A DNA stretch of 64,000 bases from Rhodobacter sp. GTDB lineage: Bacteria > Pseudomonadota > Alphaproteobacteria > Rhodobacterales > Rhodobacteraceae. Positions 8,433-17,979 of the stretch are shown piece after piece (positions within the stretch are counted from its first letter, which is position 1; every line of letters begins with the position of its first letter). The notes beneath the pieces are model-generated. The model was not told where the DNA came from, ran no database searches, and worked only from the letters and a program-made list of their open reading frames with translations. The DNA lies in NCBI GenBank assembly GCA_027484145.1, contig JAIXUH010000002.1:434001-498000 (forward strand), given 5' to 3'. A program made the translations under genes and the position numbers.

Positions 8433-9290
8433 TCAGCGGCGATCAATGGCGCGGGCGATCAATGCGTCAAAGGTCTCGGGCGTGTTGGCGGCGGAAACCT
8501 CATCGGCTGTGATGGTCACGCCCCATTCGGCCATGGCGGCATATCGCGGTTGCCGATGTGCGAGCGCACGCGCATAGGTCCAGCGGACAAAGGCATCGGG
8601 ATCGCAGGTTTCTTCCGTGACGGAATGGGTTGCGCGGTATTCCTCCCACGCGGCATGAAGAAATGCCGGCTGGTAATACATGGGCTTTGGGGCCCGATCA
8701 AACCGCTGGATCAGGTCTGCCGTATGGGACTCGGATCCCTTGATCCAGACCAGAAGCAAGGTTTCGGACAGTTGCTTCATCACCGGGTCGGCCGGATCAG
8801 TGGGTTCGACCACCTCACAGATCGAACCCGAGGTATCGCAGACAAAATTTTGATAGGCATAGATATCTTCGGCCCGCTGCATGAAACGTGCAGTGTCCAG
8901 CATCGCCGCAACCTCGGCCTCGCGGTGCTGCGCCTGCCGCTGCATGTAATCGGCAAAGGGCAGGCCACCCTTGGCCGGATTGCCGGGCTTGCCCAGATAG
9001 GTGGACAGGGGCGCCAGATTGTCAAAGGTGATGTTCGACGCGATATAGACCGAATCCGACAAGAGCAGTTCGCGCAACAGCGGAACCTTCATCGCCTCGC
9101 GCTTGAAATTGTCGGCAATGTATTCGCCCATGTAGCGGGTGCCGATGCGGTAATCGACCGAGTAGTGGAACCACCGCCCACGATCACGCAACATATTGGA
9201 CAAATGGGTTTTGCCCAAGCCAGACATGCCGAACAGAAGCACGCGCTTGCGCGGGGCATTCAGGAAATCGGTTCCGCTGCGGTAGATCAT
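8433..9290 (-). CDS. P-loop ATPase/kinase-like protein of unknown role
   Basis: Protein of 285 residues with an early P-loop GMSGLGKTH (about residues 21-29), placed as in small nucleoside- or adenylate-kinase-like folds rather than in AAA+ machines. The rest shows mixed alpha/beta sequence, and VCDTSGSICEVV could be a Walker B-type strand and loop. It is first in a minus-strand set with metA and the hydrolase, and metA begins only 39 bases later. The frame starts at ATG 9290 with GGTGA just upstream. I know similar proteins only as ATPases from Rhodobacterales. The conserved-looking pairing with metA suggests, but does not prove, a link to methionine metabolism. Confidence 0.75.
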   Translation of the reverse strand: MIYRSGTDFLNAPRKRVLLFGMSGLGKTHLSNMLRDRGRWFHYSVDYRIGTRYMGEYIADNFKREAMKVPLLRELLLSDSVYIASNITFDNLAPLSTYLGKPGNPAKGGLPFADYMQRQAQHREAEVAAMLDTARFMQRAEDIYAYQNFVCDTSGSICEVVEPTDPADPVMKQLSETLLLVWIKGSESHTADLIQRFDRAPKPMYYQPAFLHAAWEEYRATHSVTEETCDPDAFVRWTYARALAHRQPRYAAMAEWGVTITADEVSAANTPETFDALIARAIDRR

Positions 9291-9350
9291 GCTTCACCCA
9301 TGGGACGGTTCGCGGCCACAGTTATCGCCGCCCCGGCCGCCTTTCAATGC

Positions 9351-9379
9351 AAAAACCCCGCCCGAATGGGGCGGGGTTT
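9351..9379 (-). terminator. Terminator of the fadL-like gene
   Basis: An 11-pair stem (9353-9363 with 9369-9379) closes a five-base loop. Read on the minus strand it ends in a run of T residues (complement of A 9351-9355), just past the stop of the FadL gene. Confidence 0.85.
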
Positions 9380-9405
9380 GCAAAGGTTCGCAAGCCAGAC
9401 GGCGA

Positions 9406-10584
9406 TCAGAACTTGAAGCCGACGCTGATGCCCACACCAACGGCCTTGCCGCCGGAAAAGCGCGTGCCGGAGCCGTCGATGGCATCGCCGAGTTCGGCAT
9501 ATTCAACGCCAGCGGTGACCTTCATCTTGTCCTTGGTGTAGGTTCCGCCGATCCCGATGCTGCGCATGCCGTCGGTGGGTGACAGACGCGAGGCGACGCC
9601 TCCGTTGGCCTTTTCATAGCTGGCCCGCGCGAAAACCGACAGATTCTCGTTCAGGCGGCGGCCAATGCCCAGCTGATAGGTCATGACGTTATTGTCGATC
9701 GAGGTCACATCCTCGCCGGTCAGGCCTTCATAGCCGCGCGGGCGCACTTCCCAGACCGACCAGTTGGAATAGCGGATCGAGCCGAACAGCAGCGTGTCTT
9801 TGGCAATGCCTGACTGGAAATCAAGGGTCAGGGCATAAGGCATCTTGATCTCGGTGGTCGAGGCCGGGAACGGAGCCGTACCGGGCAGCAGGCCAAAGGC
9901 CGGGATGACTTCGGTCGTCGCAAACTTGTGCGTGAAGCCACTTTCATAGGTCAGGCCGACACGCAGTGCGATCTCGGGCTTTTCATAGGCCGCGCCAAGG
10001 ATCACACCAGCCGCAAGGTCTTTGCTGGCCGTGGCCGAATAGCGCAGCGTGCCAGCGGGCGCATTGGTGGCGATTGCTATCCCGGTCGGGTTGCCTGACG
10101 CAGCAAGGCCACCGCGGATCAGCGCATCGGGAATGTTGATGGTGGCCGAGGATTGCACAAGTTTCGCACCGCCATAGACCGAGACGGCAGGCGTCACTTC
10201 GTACCGCAGAATCACGGCAAGTTGCGTGCTGTTCCATTCGGCGTTCAGGCCGTTGTAAGGCCCAAGCTGGTAATTTGCGTTCGCTCCATAAGGCGTGTTG
10301 ATGAACACGCCATAGGACAGGGTTTCGTTGATGTCGCGCTTATAGCTGAACGACATCGTCAGATAGTCATCGGCCATGTCGCCCGTCGAACCGCCGCCCA
10401 GACCTGCCGCAAAACGACCGGTGACTTTTGGGCTGACCGACGAAAAGCCCAGTTCGGCATAGGTTCCCTGTTCGAACAGGGTGCCAAAGGACAGTCGGCT
10501 GCGATCAATGCCCCCGGCCTGTGCGGCGCCTGCGGCAAGTGCCAGCACGCTGGCAACCATCATTGTGTTCTTCATCGTCCTCAT
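9406..10584 (-). CDS. FadL/TodX-family outer membrane porin
   Basis: Outer-membrane beta-barrel of about 392 residues for uptake of long-chain fatty acids or other hydrophobic compounds. It has a signal peptide (VASVLALAAGAAQA, cleavage near AQA-GG), alternating beta-strand patterns throughout, and a C-terminal Phe (GISVGFKF) as required for BAM-mediated insertion. The start is ATG 10584 or the second ATG 10575; GGAACAGG before 10584 favours the first. The length fits FadL-like porins, slightly short. It is monocistronic with its own terminator. Substrate specificity is not visible. Confidence 0.85.
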   Translation of the reverse strand: MRTMKNTMMVASVLALAAGAAQAGGIDRSRLSFGTLFEQGTYAELGFSSVSPKVTGRFAAGLGGGSTGDMADDYLTMSFSYKRDINETLSYGVFINTPYGANANYQLGPYNGLNAEWNSTQLAVILRYEVTPAVSVYGGAKLVQSSATINIPDALIRGGLAASGNPTGIAIATNAPAGTLRYSATASKDLAAGVILGAAYEKPEIALRVGLTYESGFTHKFATTEVIPAFGLLPGTAPFPASTTEIKMPYALTLDFQSGIAKDTLLFGSIRYSNWSVWEVRPRGYEGLTGEDVTSIDNNVMTYQLGIGRRLNENLSVFARASYEKANGGVASRLSPTDGMRSIGIGGTYTKDKMKVTAGVEYAELGDAIDGSGTRFSGGKAVGVGISVGFKF

Positions 10585-10697
10585 CCCTGTTCCAAGGATT
10601 TCCCCTGCTGTCCACGCTACGGAGAACGACAAATCGGGTCAATCAATGACGCCGCGTCACAGACTTGTGATGAATCGCACTGTGACTTTTGTAACGG

Positions 10698-11570
10698 TCA
10701 ATGAGCCTTTGCCTCGGCGCGGATGTTGATCCAGTTGCCCAGCACGATCAACACCGCCCCAACGAACAACAGCGCATCCAAAGGCTCGCCGTAGAACAGC
10801 GCGCCGATAATCGCGATCAGCGGCAGCCGAATGAAATCAATGGGCATGACAAATGACGCCGGGGCGAGTCGCAGGGCATTGGTCAGGCACAGATGTGCCA
10901 GAACGCCCGCGCCGCCGATCAGCAAAAGCCAAGGCGCGGTGATCGCGGTGGGAAGGGCGATGCGCCCGTCGGCCAGTGTCAGCACCAGACCAAAACAGAA
11001 CTGCATCAGCGTCAGCCAGAACAGGATCGACACGATGCTTTCGTTGCGGGTCAGCGCCCGTGTGGCAAGGCTGGTCAGCGCAAAACAGACCGCCGCTGCC
11101 GCCGCGGCCAGAACACCGGGGTGAATCGCCGTGAAATCCGGTCGCGCCACCACAAGAATGCCCGCAAATCCGATGATCGCGCCAAAGACCTGCGCCGGGG
11201 TCAGCCTGTCGCGCAAGATCAGCGGCGACAGGATCATCACCCAGATGGGCGAGGTGAATTCCAGCGCGAACACCTGCGCCAGCGGAATCATCGTCAGCGC
11301 CCAGAACCACAGGTTCTGCCCGGCAAAGTGAATGGTGTTGCGCAAGAAATGCCCGCTCAGGCGGGTGGCGTGAATGTCGCCGAACAATCCCATGGCCTTG
11401 GCCACCACCACAACAATGATGAACCCGACCAGAGAGCGTGCGGTCATGATTTCGAACGTGTCGTGCAGGCCCTGAATTTGCCGCGCCGCGACTGCCATCG
11501 CGGTAAACGCGGCGATAGAACCGCTCATCCACACGGCAGCGGCAAGAGGGCGCAACGGGGGCCTGTCCAT
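10698..11570 (-). CDS. EamA/DMT-family transporter
   Basis: Inner-membrane protein of 290 residues with about ten hydrophobic helices arranged as two EamA repeats, as in drug/metabolite exporters of the RhaT/YdcZ type. The second repeat contains PASFVMPIDFIRLPLIAIIGALFYGE, shown here only as shorter pieces in the family pattern. AAGGGG at the right distance supports ATG 11570 over an upstream in-frame ATG at 11642. It is divergent from the LtrA gene, with both promoters in the short interval 11571-11692. The substrate is unknown. Confidence 0.82.
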   Translation of the reverse strand: MDRPPLRPLAAAVWMSGSIAAFTAMAVAARQIQGLHDTFEIMTARSLVGFIIVVVVAKAMGLFGDIHATRLSGHFLRNTIHFAGQNLWFWALTMIPLAQVFALEFTSPIWVMILSPLILRDRLTPAQVFGAIIGFAGILVVARPDFTAIHPGVLAAAAAAVCFALTSLATRALTRNESIVSILFWLTLMQFCFGLVLTLADGRIALPTAITAPWLLLIGGAGVLAHLCLTNALRLAPASFVMPIDFIRLPLIAIIGALFYGEPLDALLFVGAVLIVLGNWINIRAEAKAH

Positions 11571-11692
11571 GCGCCCCTTGTGTGGCTTCAACCCCGGCTT
11601 GTCCAGTCCATTGCCCGGCAAAAGCGCGGTGCTTGTCCGCACATGCGCCTTGTGTCTATCGTCAGCAACGGCTTGCGCAAGGAGGACCTGCG

Positions 11693-12832
11693 ATGGCGAC
11701 CCGGATAATGCGGTCTGACAGTGGTCGGGTCGGCTTTGCCGAACTGTTCTATGATCTGGTCTTTGTGTTTGCGATCACCCAGATCAGCCATGGCCTGCTC
11801 TATCACTATGATCTTGCGGGGGCGATGCAGACGGCATTCCTGTTTCTGGCGGTCTGGTGGGTCTGGATTTATACCACCTGGGTGTTGAACCGCCTTGACC
11901 CGGAACAGGCGATGGTCCGGTTGCTTTTGTTCGCGCTGATGATTGGCGGTTTGTTCCTTTCGATGGCGTTGCCCAAGGCATTTGACGACCGCGGGCTTGT
12001 CTTTGCCATTGCCTTTGTTGCCATGCAGGTGGGGCGGACGCTGTTTGTGCTGCTGTCGTCTGACGGCGCGATGCGGCAGACCTATGTCCGCATTCTGATC
12101 TGGTTTCTGGTGTCCGCCGTGTTCTGGCTGGCCGGCGGAATGGCCGAAGGAAACAGCCGCGTTGTCTTGTGGGTTGTGGCCCTTGGGGTTGAATATCTTG
12201 GCCCGGTCTTTGGCTATCTGGTGCCGGGCTTGGGCCGTGATACGACCACCAACTGGCAGGTCCGCGGTGACCACATGGCCGAACGCTGCGGCCTGTTCGT
12301 CATCATCTGTCTGGGCGAGACGCTGCTGGTTTCAGGCGCAACCTTTGCCGAAATGGCATGGACGCCCGATGGTCTGGGCGCGTTTCTGGGGGCGGTGCTG
12401 TCGACCATTGCCATGTGGTGGGTTTACTTCAACATCGGGCATAAACGCGGTGCGCATCAGATCGAACACTCCGATGATCCGGGGCGTTTGGCGCGCATCG
12501 CCTTTACCTATGTGCATATCCCCATTGTGGCCGGAGTGGTCCTGTCCGCCGTCGGGTCGGAACGTGCGATCGCCCATCCGCTGCACCACGGGACATTGGC
12601 CGAAACGCTTTCGGTCATCGTCGGGGTGGTGATCTTTCTGCTGGGCAATGGCTGGTTCAAGGCGATTTCCGGCAAGTGGTTCCCGCTGTCGCATCTGGTG
12701 GGCATCGGCCTGTGCGCCCTTGCCATGCTGGCCGGGCCATGGCTGTCCTTGATGGTGCTCAGCCTGCTGGCGGCGGCGATTCTGGCGCTGGTAGCCGTCT
12801 GGGAAAGCCTTTCTCTGCGCGCCATCGCCTAG
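11693..12832 (+). CDS. Low temperature requirement protein A (LtrA) family membrane protein
   Basis: Polytopic membrane protein of 379 residues. The LtrA signature is at the N-terminus (FAELFYDLVFVFAITQISH), followed by the second motif HMAERCGLFVIICLGE in the middle. About ten to twelve hydrophobic segments are present. A perfect AAGGAGG at 11679-11685 lies seven bases before ATG 11693 and fixes the start well downstream of the first in-frame ATG. The family was named from a Listeria cold-growth mutant; its biochemical activity is unknown. It converges on the alcohol dehydrogenase gene with a five-base gap. Confidence 0.85.
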   Translation: MATRIMRSDSGRVGFAELFYDLVFVFAITQISHGLLYHYDLAGAMQTAFLFLAVWWVWIYTTWVLNRLDPEQAMVRLLLFALMIGGLFLSMALPKAFDDRGLVFAIAFVAMQVGRTLFVLLSSDGAMRQTYVRILIWFLVSAVFWLAGGMAEGNSRVVLWVVALGVEYLGPVFGYLVPGLGRDTTTNWQVRGDHMAERCGLFVIICLGETLLVSGATFAEMAWTPDGLGAFLGAVLSTIAMWWVYFNIGHKRGAHQIEHSDDPGRLARIAFTYVHIPIVAGVVLSAVGSERAIAHPLHHGTLAETLSVIVGVVIFLLGNGWFKAISGKWFPLSHLVGIGLCALAMLAGPWLSLMVLSLLAAAILALVAVWESLSLRAIA

Positions 12833-12837
12833 CGGGA

Positions 12838-13830
12838 TCAATCCGGCACCGCCAGAACCCTGATTTCATCTGATCGCGCGGGGTTGCCAATGGCCTCGGC
12901 CATATCTGACAGGCCGATCACGCGTGAAATCAGGGGGGCCACCTGCACCTTGCCGGCCGCAATCATCTGCGCGGCGCGGGCCTGCGTGAAGGGGTTCAGA
13001 AAGCTGTAAAGCATCTGGATTTCGCGAAACAGCAGGTCAAAGGGTTCGATCCGGACCTTTTCGCCCTTGGGCAGCACGCCCAGAATCACGATGCGCCCGC
13101 CAGACCGCGTCAGGGCAGGGGCCTGTTCCACCGTGTCGGCAACACCGGCACATTCGATCACGGCATCAGCCCCTTGTGGCCAGATCGCCAAGGCCTGCGA
13201 CAGCGAGGCGGCGGTATGATCGGCCCCCAAAGCGTGACCAAGGTCACGCTTGGCGGGGCTGCGCGTCAGCAACATCACCTCGGCCCCGGCATTGCGCGCC
13301 AGTTGCACCGCCAGCATGCCGATGACACCGCCCCCCAGCACCATGCACCGCTCTCCCGGGCGCAAGGCGGCCATATCCAGGCCGTGCAGCGTGCAGGACA
13401 GTGGCTCGCAGAATGCCCCCCAGAGTGGGTCCAGATCGGCGGGAAGGACAATGGCCTTGCGCGCGGCAAAGGTGGCAAACTGGGCAAAACCGCCATCACA
13501 GGTCACACCGGGAATTGTGCTGCGCCCGCACAAGTTGACCCGCCCGCGCAGGCATTGATCGCAGGTCAGACAGGGATCGTTGGGGTCACACGCCACGCGC
13601 GTGCCCAAGGGAAGATCCACCCCCGCCCCCACGGCGGTAACGATTCCGGAAAACTCGTGACCCAGCGTGATCGGCGGGGTGCAGGGAAATTCGCCACGAA
13701 ACAAATGCCTGTCGGTGCCGCACAGGCCCGCCGCTTCGACCCGGATCTGCACCTGCCCGGCAAGGGGCGCGCGGACATCCACCGCATCCATCCGCACATC
13801 GCCCACACCGTAAAGCCTGACTGCCTGCAT
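12838..13830 (-). CDS. Zinc-dependent alcohol/polyol dehydrogenase (MDR family)
   Basis: Cytoplasmic NAD(P)-dependent dehydrogenase of 330 residues. The catalytic zinc site is visible as Cys37 (LCGTD), His58 and Glu59 (GHE). Four structural-zinc cysteines lie at about 87, 90, 93 and 101 in CLTCDQCLRGRVNLC. The Rossmann motif GGGVIG follows. The overall pattern is nearest to threonine, sorbitol and related secondary-alcohol dehydrogenases. It stands alone between the LtrA gene and the ABM gene with no pathway partner, so the substrate is open. Confidence 0.85.
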   Translation of the reverse strand: MQAVRLYGVGDVRMDAVDVRAPLAGQVQIRVEAAGLCGTDRHLFRGEFPCTPPITLGHEFSGIVTAVGAGVDLPLGTRVACDPNDPCLTCDQCLRGRVNLCGRSTIPGVTCDGGFAQFATFAARKAIVLPADLDPLWGAFCEPLSCTLHGLDMAALRPGERCMVLGGGVIGMLAVQLARNAGAEVMLLTRSPAKRDLGHALGADHTAASLSQALAIWPQGADAVIECAGVADTVEQAPALTRSGGRIVILGVLPKGEKVRIEPFDLLFREIQMLYSFLNPFTQARAAQMIAAGKVQVAPLISRVIGLSDMAEAIGNPARSDEIRVLAVPD

Positions 13831-13900
13831 CCGCCTGTCCCCCGTTTCCGGGCCAGATTTGCGCGGTCAGGCGGCGGGTGACAAGCGGGAAAAGATCAGG

Positions 13901-14182
13901 TCAGTCGCCGATCTCTTCAATCCGGAAATCGCGCAGAATGCCACGCGTGGCGGCAAACCATGCGCTGTCGCGGGTCCGGGTCTGATGGGCGTCAAAGGCT
14001 GCACGGTCGCGAAAGGCTTCCATCACCTCCCACACCATGGGGTCGTCGGTTGGCGTCAGGTCAAAGGTCAGGCAACCCTCTTCGGCCCGGCTAAGACGGA
14101 TATGCTCGGCAGCATGGCTCCGGACCAGCGCCGCCTCTTCATCGCTGGTGCACACCAGTTGCCCGCGCAGTCTGATCATCAT
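13901..14182 (-). CDS. Putative quinol monooxygenase (ABM domain)
   Basis: Small protein of 93 residues made of one antibiotic-biosynthesis-monooxygenase (ABM, dimeric alpha/beta barrel) domain. Typical elements are the central EEGCLTFDL strand and WEVMEAFRDRAAFDAHQ, which matches the family W-E-x-F-x-D-x-x-A-x-x-x-H pattern. Relatives such as YgiN oxidise quinols without cofactor, but many homologues are uncharacterised. AGAGGGC before ATG 14182 is a good ribosome binding site. It lies between alcohol dehydrogenase and guaA, with no evident functional link to either. Confidence 0.82.
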   Translation of the reverse strand: MMIRLRGQLVCTSDEEAALVRSHAAEHIRLSRAEEGCLTFDLTPTDDPMVWEVMEAFRDRAAFDAHQTRTRDSAWFAATRGILRDFRIEEIGD

Positions 14183-14236
14183 GCCCTCTTGTGCCGCATC
14201 TTGCGTCCCGTGGTACGCAGGCCGTGGCGACCTGCG

Positions 14237-15796
14237 TTATTCCAGTTCGATCGTGCCCGGCGGCTTTGAGGTGACGTCATAAAACACCCTGTTCACGCCC
14301 GGCACCTCATTGATGATGCGGGTCATGGTTTCGCCCAGAAACTCATGCGTGAAGGGATAGTAGTCTGCTGTCATCCCGTCCACCGACGTGACCGCCCGCA
14401 AGGCAAGCGCATAGTCATAGGTGCGCCCGTCGCCCATCACACCAACCGTGCGCATCGGCAAGATGGCGGCAAAAGCCTGCCAAATCTCGTCATAAAGCCC
14501 ATGCTTGCGGATCTGGTCGATATAGACGGCGTCGGCCTTGCGCAGGATGTCCAGCTTTTCCGCCGTAATCTCGCCGGGGCAGCGAATGGCAAGGCCGGGG
14601 CCGGGAAAGGGGTGGCGGCCAATGAAACTTGCGGGCAGACCAAGCTCGCGCCCCAAAGCGCGCACTTCATCCTTGAACAATTCGCGCAGGGGTTCGACCA
14701 GCTTCAGCCCCATCTTTGCAGGCAAGCCGCCGACGTTGTGGTGTGACTTGATCGTCACCGAAGGCCCGCCTGAAAAGCTGACACTTTCAATGACATCGGG
14801 GTAAAGCGTGCCTTGGGCCAGAAACTCGGCCCCTTCGATCCCGTTGGCGTATTTCTGGAAAACGTCGATGAACAGCCCGCCGATGATCTTGCGCTTGGTC
14901 TCGGGGTCGGACACGCCCTCTAGGCGGCCAAGGAACAGCGCGGATTCATCGGCATGGATCAGGTTCAGATTGTAGTTGTCGCGGAACATGGCGACGACCT
15001 GTTCGGCCTCACCCAGCCGCAGCAGGCCGTGGTCCACGAACACGCAGGTCAACTGGTCGCCAATCGCCTCGTGGATCAGGATCGCGGTCACCGAACTGTC
15101 CACGCCACCCGACAGGGCGCAGATCACCTTTTTGTCGCCAACCTGTGCGCGGATATTGGCAATGGCCTGTTCGCGGTAGGCGTCCATCGTCCAGTCGCCC
15201 GAAAACCCGGCGAGGCGCACGAAGTTTTCGTAAAGTTTCGCGCCCTTGGGCGTGTGGTGCACCTCGGGGTGGAACTGCACGGCATAGAAATGCCGCGACA
15301 CATCGGCCGTAATGGCAAAGGGCGCGTTGGGCGAGGTGCCGTAAACTTCAAACCCCGGTGCGATCCTTGAGACATGGTCGCCGTGGCTCATCCAGACCTG
15401 TTCACGCCCCTCGGCAAACCAGCCGTCCAGGATCGACAGGCTTGATGGCGTCGGCGTGACATAGGCGCGCCCAAATTCGGCGGTGCCATGGCCCCGTTCC
15501 ACATGACCGCCAAGGCAGTGCATCATCACCTGCTGGCCATAGCAGATGCCAAGGATCGGCACGCCCATCTCGAACACACCCTTTGGCGGCATCGGCGCGC
15601 CATCGGCAAAGACCGACGCTGGACCACCAGAAAAGATGATGGCCTTTGGCGCGAATGCCTTCAGAAACGCGTCATCCACTTTGTTGAACGGATGGATTTC
15701 GCAATAGACATTCAACTCGCGCAGGCGGCGCGCAATCAGTTGCGTTACCTGTGAGCCGAAGTCGATGATGAGCAGGCGATCATGATCTTTTGACAT
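14237..15796 (-). CDS. guaA: GMP synthase (glutamine-hydrolysing)
   Basis: Converts XMP to GMP with glutamine and ATP, the last step of guanine nucleotide synthesis. The protein has 519 residues. The N-terminal class I amidotransferase has Cys85 (GICYGQQ), His176 and Glu178 (FHPEV). The ATP pyrophosphatase domain has SGGVDSS (229-235), and the C-terminal dimerisation domain ends in KPPGTIELE as usual. I chose ATG 15796 ([16 protein letters not shown]) because it gives the standard length; the longer frame to 16138 overlaps the divergent gene region. guaB is 25 kb away, so the pathway genes are dispersed. Confidence 0.97.
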   Translation of the reverse strand: MSKDHDRLLIIDFGSQVTQLIARRLRELNVYCEIHPFNKVDDAFLKAFAPKAIIFSGGPASVFADGAPMPPKGVFEMGVPILGICYGQQVMMHCLGGHVERGHGTAEFGRAYVTPTPSSLSILDGWFAEGREQVWMSHGDHVSRIAPGFEVYGTSPNAPFAITADVSRHFYAVQFHPEVHHTPKGAKLYENFVRLAGFSGDWTMDAYREQAIANIRAQVGDKKVICALSGGVDSSVTAILIHEAIGDQLTCVFVDHGLLRLGEAEQVVAMFRDNYNLNLIHADESALFLGRLEGVSDPETKRKIIGGLFIDVFQKYANGIEGAEFLAQGTLYPDVIESVSFSGGPSVTIKSHHNVGGLPAKMGLKLVEPLRELFKDEVRALGRELGLPASFIGRHPFPGPGLAIRCPGEITAEKLDILRKADAVYIDQIRKHGLYDEIWQAFAAILPMRTVGVMGDGRTYDYALALRAVTSVDGMTADYYPFTHEFLGETMTRIINEVPGVNRVFYDVTSKPPGTIELE

Positions 15797-16040
15797 GCGC
15801 CCGCGTAGCCTGAGGGGCGCAAAATCGCAAGAGGGGGGCATAGGCCAATTCGCGGGCCGCGTGCATTTTGCCCGGTTTCGCCTGATCGGGCGGCAACTGG
15901 GTCTGTCTCCAGCCGACCCGCCCGGCGATGTCCGGAAGCGACATGTCGTTTTTCGGCGGCAAGTGACGCAATCGGGGGGCGGGCTTGTTGCCTTTGGCTG
16001 CATAAGAACGGCAAAGATGGCCTTCGAAAAGGGTAAAGCG
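15797..16040 (+). promoter_or_regulatory. Divergent intergenic region guaA/mttB
   Basis: This 244-base interval must hold both divergent promoters. I see an ATGTC (15928-15932) facing GACAT (15940-15944) with a seven-base spacer. The latter runs into the palindrome GACATGTC (15940-15947). This could be an operator, but the arms are short and chance is possible. No riboswitch fold is evident to me. Confidence 0.3.
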
Positions 16041-17585
16041 ATGAATGAAGTGGCAGCAGGGCGCAGGGCACGGGGTGGTGGCGGTTCGGCCCGCCGGGCA
16101 GAACGGACAGCCGTTTCGCTGGACACCGCCAAGTTCATTCAGCGCAACATTCCGAACTTCGAGATTCTGAACGAAGAGGCGCTTGCCATCATCGAGTGGA
16201 ATGCCGACACGGTTCTGGAAGAAATCGGCGTCAACTTTGTGGAAAATCCCGGCGCACTGGACCTGTGGCGTGCTGCAGGCGCCGATGTGCGGGGCGAACG
16301 TGTTCACATTCCGCGCGGACTTGCCCGCAAACTGTGCAGCACGGCACCCAAGACCTTTACCCAACATGCCCGCAACCCCGAGCGAAACGTCGACGTGGGC
16401 GGGCGCAATCTGGTGCTTGCCCCGGTCTATGGCCCGCCCTTCGTGCGCGATATCGAAGGTGGCCGCCGTTACGCCACGATCCACGATTTCCAGAACTTCG
16501 TGAAACTGGGCTATATGTCGAAATGGCTGCACCATTCGGGCGGCACGGTGTGCGAGCCGACCGATGTTCCGGTGAACAAGCGCCATCTCGACATGCTGCA
16601 CGCCCATATGGTGCTGTCGGACAAGCCCTATATGGGCTCGGTGACCGAACCCAGCCGCGCCGAAGATTCGGTGGCGATGTCCAAACTGCTGTTCGGGTCT
16701 GATTTCGTGGATCAGAACACGGTGATGACCTCACTCATCAACATCAACAGCCCGCTGACCTTTGACGGCATCATGATGGGTGCGCTTGAAGTTTATGCAA
16801 AGGCCAATCAGGCCGCCATTATCAGCCCCTTCATCGTCGGCGGGGCCATGGCGCCTGTGACGGTGGCGGGCACGCTGACGCAGGTTCTGGCCGAGGTTCT
16901 GGCCGGTGTCGCCTATTCCCAGCTTGTGCGCCCCGGTGCGCCGGTGATCTTTGGCGCCTTCGTGACCAGCATCGACATGAACAGTGGCGCGCCGACTTTT
17001 GGCACGCCAGAGGCTGCGCACATTACCTATGGCGCCGGGCAACTGGCCCGGCGTCTGGGTCTGCCCTATCGCAGCGGCGGGTCCTTCTGCGGATCGAAAC
17101 TGCCCGATGCGCAGGCGGCCTATGAAACCGCCAACAGCCTGAACATGGCGCTTTTGGCGGGCGTCAACTTCATGCTTCATGCCTGTGGCTGGCTGGAGGG
17201 GGGCCTTGTGTCGTCTTATGAGAAGTTCGTCATGGACGCCGACCAGTTGGGCACGCTGCACCATCTGGCCCAAGGCATCATGATGGACACCAACGGACAG
17301 GCGATGGACGCGCTGCGCGAAGTAGGCCCGGGTGGGCACTTCCTTGGGTGCGAACATACGCAGGCCAATTTCAAATCGGCTTTCTGGCGGTCGGATCTGT
17401 TTGACTACAAACCCTTCGAGACCTGGGCCGAAGAAGGCGCGCGCGACACGCAGACCCTTGCGGCCGAGCGGGTGAAAAAGCAACTGGGCGATTACCAGCA
17501 GCCTGCCCTTGATGAAGGCATCCGCGAGGCGCTGGATGCCTATGTTGCGCGGCGGAAATCGGAAATGCCCGACGCGTTCATCTAG
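16041..17585 (+). CDS. MttB-superfamily methyltransferase homologue, non-pyrrolysine type
   Basis: Protein of 514 residues homologous throughout to trimethylamine methyltransferase MttB, a TIM-barrel enzyme that passes a methyl group from a quaternary or tertiary amine to a corrinoid protein. The archaeal enzyme has an in-frame amber codon read as pyrrolysine; this frame runs uninterrupted, so it belongs to the larger non-Pyl group. Characterised members of that group act on glycine betaine, proline betaine or carnitine. ATG 16041 has GGGTAAAG before it. No corrinoid protein or corrinoid-accepting methyltransferase gene lies nearby. A strong terminator follows at once, so it is a single-gene unit. 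The substrate is unknown. Confidence 0.85.
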   Translation: MNEVAAGRRARGGGGSARRAERTAVSLDTAKFIQRNIPNFEILNEEALAIIEWNADTVLEEIGVNFVENPGALDLWRAAGADVRGERVHIPRGLARKLCSTAPKTFTQHARNPERNVDVGGRNLVLAPVYGPPFVRDIEGGRRYATIHDFQNFVKLGYMSKWLHHSGGTVCEPTDVPVNKRHLDMLHAHMVLSDKPYMGSVTEPSRAEDSVAMSKLLFGSDFVDQNTVMTSLININSPLTFDGIMMGALEVYAKANQAAIISPFIVGGAMAPVTVAGTLTQVLAEVLAGVAYSQLVRPGAPVIFGAFVTSIDMNSGAPTFGTPEAAHITYGAGQLARRLGLPYRSGGSFCGSKLPDAQAAYETANSLNMALLAGVNFMLHACGWLEGGLVSSYEKFVMDADQLGTLHHLAQGIMMDTNGQAMDALREVGPGGHFLGCEHTQANFKSAFWRSDLFDYKPFETWAEEGARDTQTLAAERVKKQLGDYQQPALDEGIREALDAYVARRKSEMPDAFI

Positions 17586-17602
17586 GCCAAACGAATGACG
17601 GG

Positions 17603-17635
17603 AAACGGCCCGCCGCAGATGTGGCGGGCCGTTTT
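17603..17635 (+). terminator. Strong bidirectional terminator between mttB homologue and DUF6477 gene
   Basis: A perfect 12-pair stem (17603-17614 with 17623-17634) closes an eight-base loop. AAA precedes it and TTTT follows, so it can stop transcription from both convergent genes. Confidence 0.9.
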
Positions 17636-17639
17636 GCGT

Positions 17640-17918
17640 TCAGATACCGCGACCGATCAGCCTTGATTCCGCCAGCAGGGCAATCAGCACCTCGATGTGG
17701 CGAGACAGCGAGTAGCACGCATCGCCCTTGCGGCGGTGTTCTTCCATCCGCTCTTCCTCATGCAGCAAACGCGCCACCGTCACCTCGGGTGAGGTCGCCC
17801 CTTCGATCAGGCGGCGCAGGTCACGCTCGCGGCGGTAATCGGTCAGGCCGAAACGGGCGGCACGGATCAAAAGACGGGGACGGCGCAGGTTCGACAGGAT
17901 GGCGCGAAAGTCGGTCAT
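17640..17918 (-). CDS. DUF6477 family protein
   Basis: Basic, helical protein of 92 residues starting MTDFRAILSNLRRPRLLIRAAR in outline, then YRRERDL and a stretch of alternating Glu/Arg. The pattern matches the DUF6477 family that I know from Rhodobacterales genomes. GGAG seven bases before ATG 17918 decides this start over one eleven codons upstream. It is divergent from the DUF6456 regulator gene and shares the AT-rich interval 17919-18086 with its cell-cycle-like motifs. The function is unknown; the charge suggests a nucleic-acid or protein partner, which is inference. Confidence 0.7.
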   Translation of the reverse strand: MTDFRAILSNLRRPRLLIRAARFGLTDYRRERDLRRLIEGATSPEVTVARLLHEEERMEEHRRKGDACYSLSRHIEVLIALLAESRLIGRGI

Positions 17919-17979
17919 GTCAGGCTCCGGGATTGTTTCCAAAGCCACCATAAATGATACAACCCTGCGTTGCGTATCT

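Noticed and set aside
15797-16138. N-terminal extension of guaA
   Set aside because: It overlaps the divergent mttB region and would give GuaA over 110 residues not seen in the family.
16041-17585. Pyrrolysine-encoding amber codon in the mttB homologue
   Set aside because: The frame has no internal TAG from start to stop.
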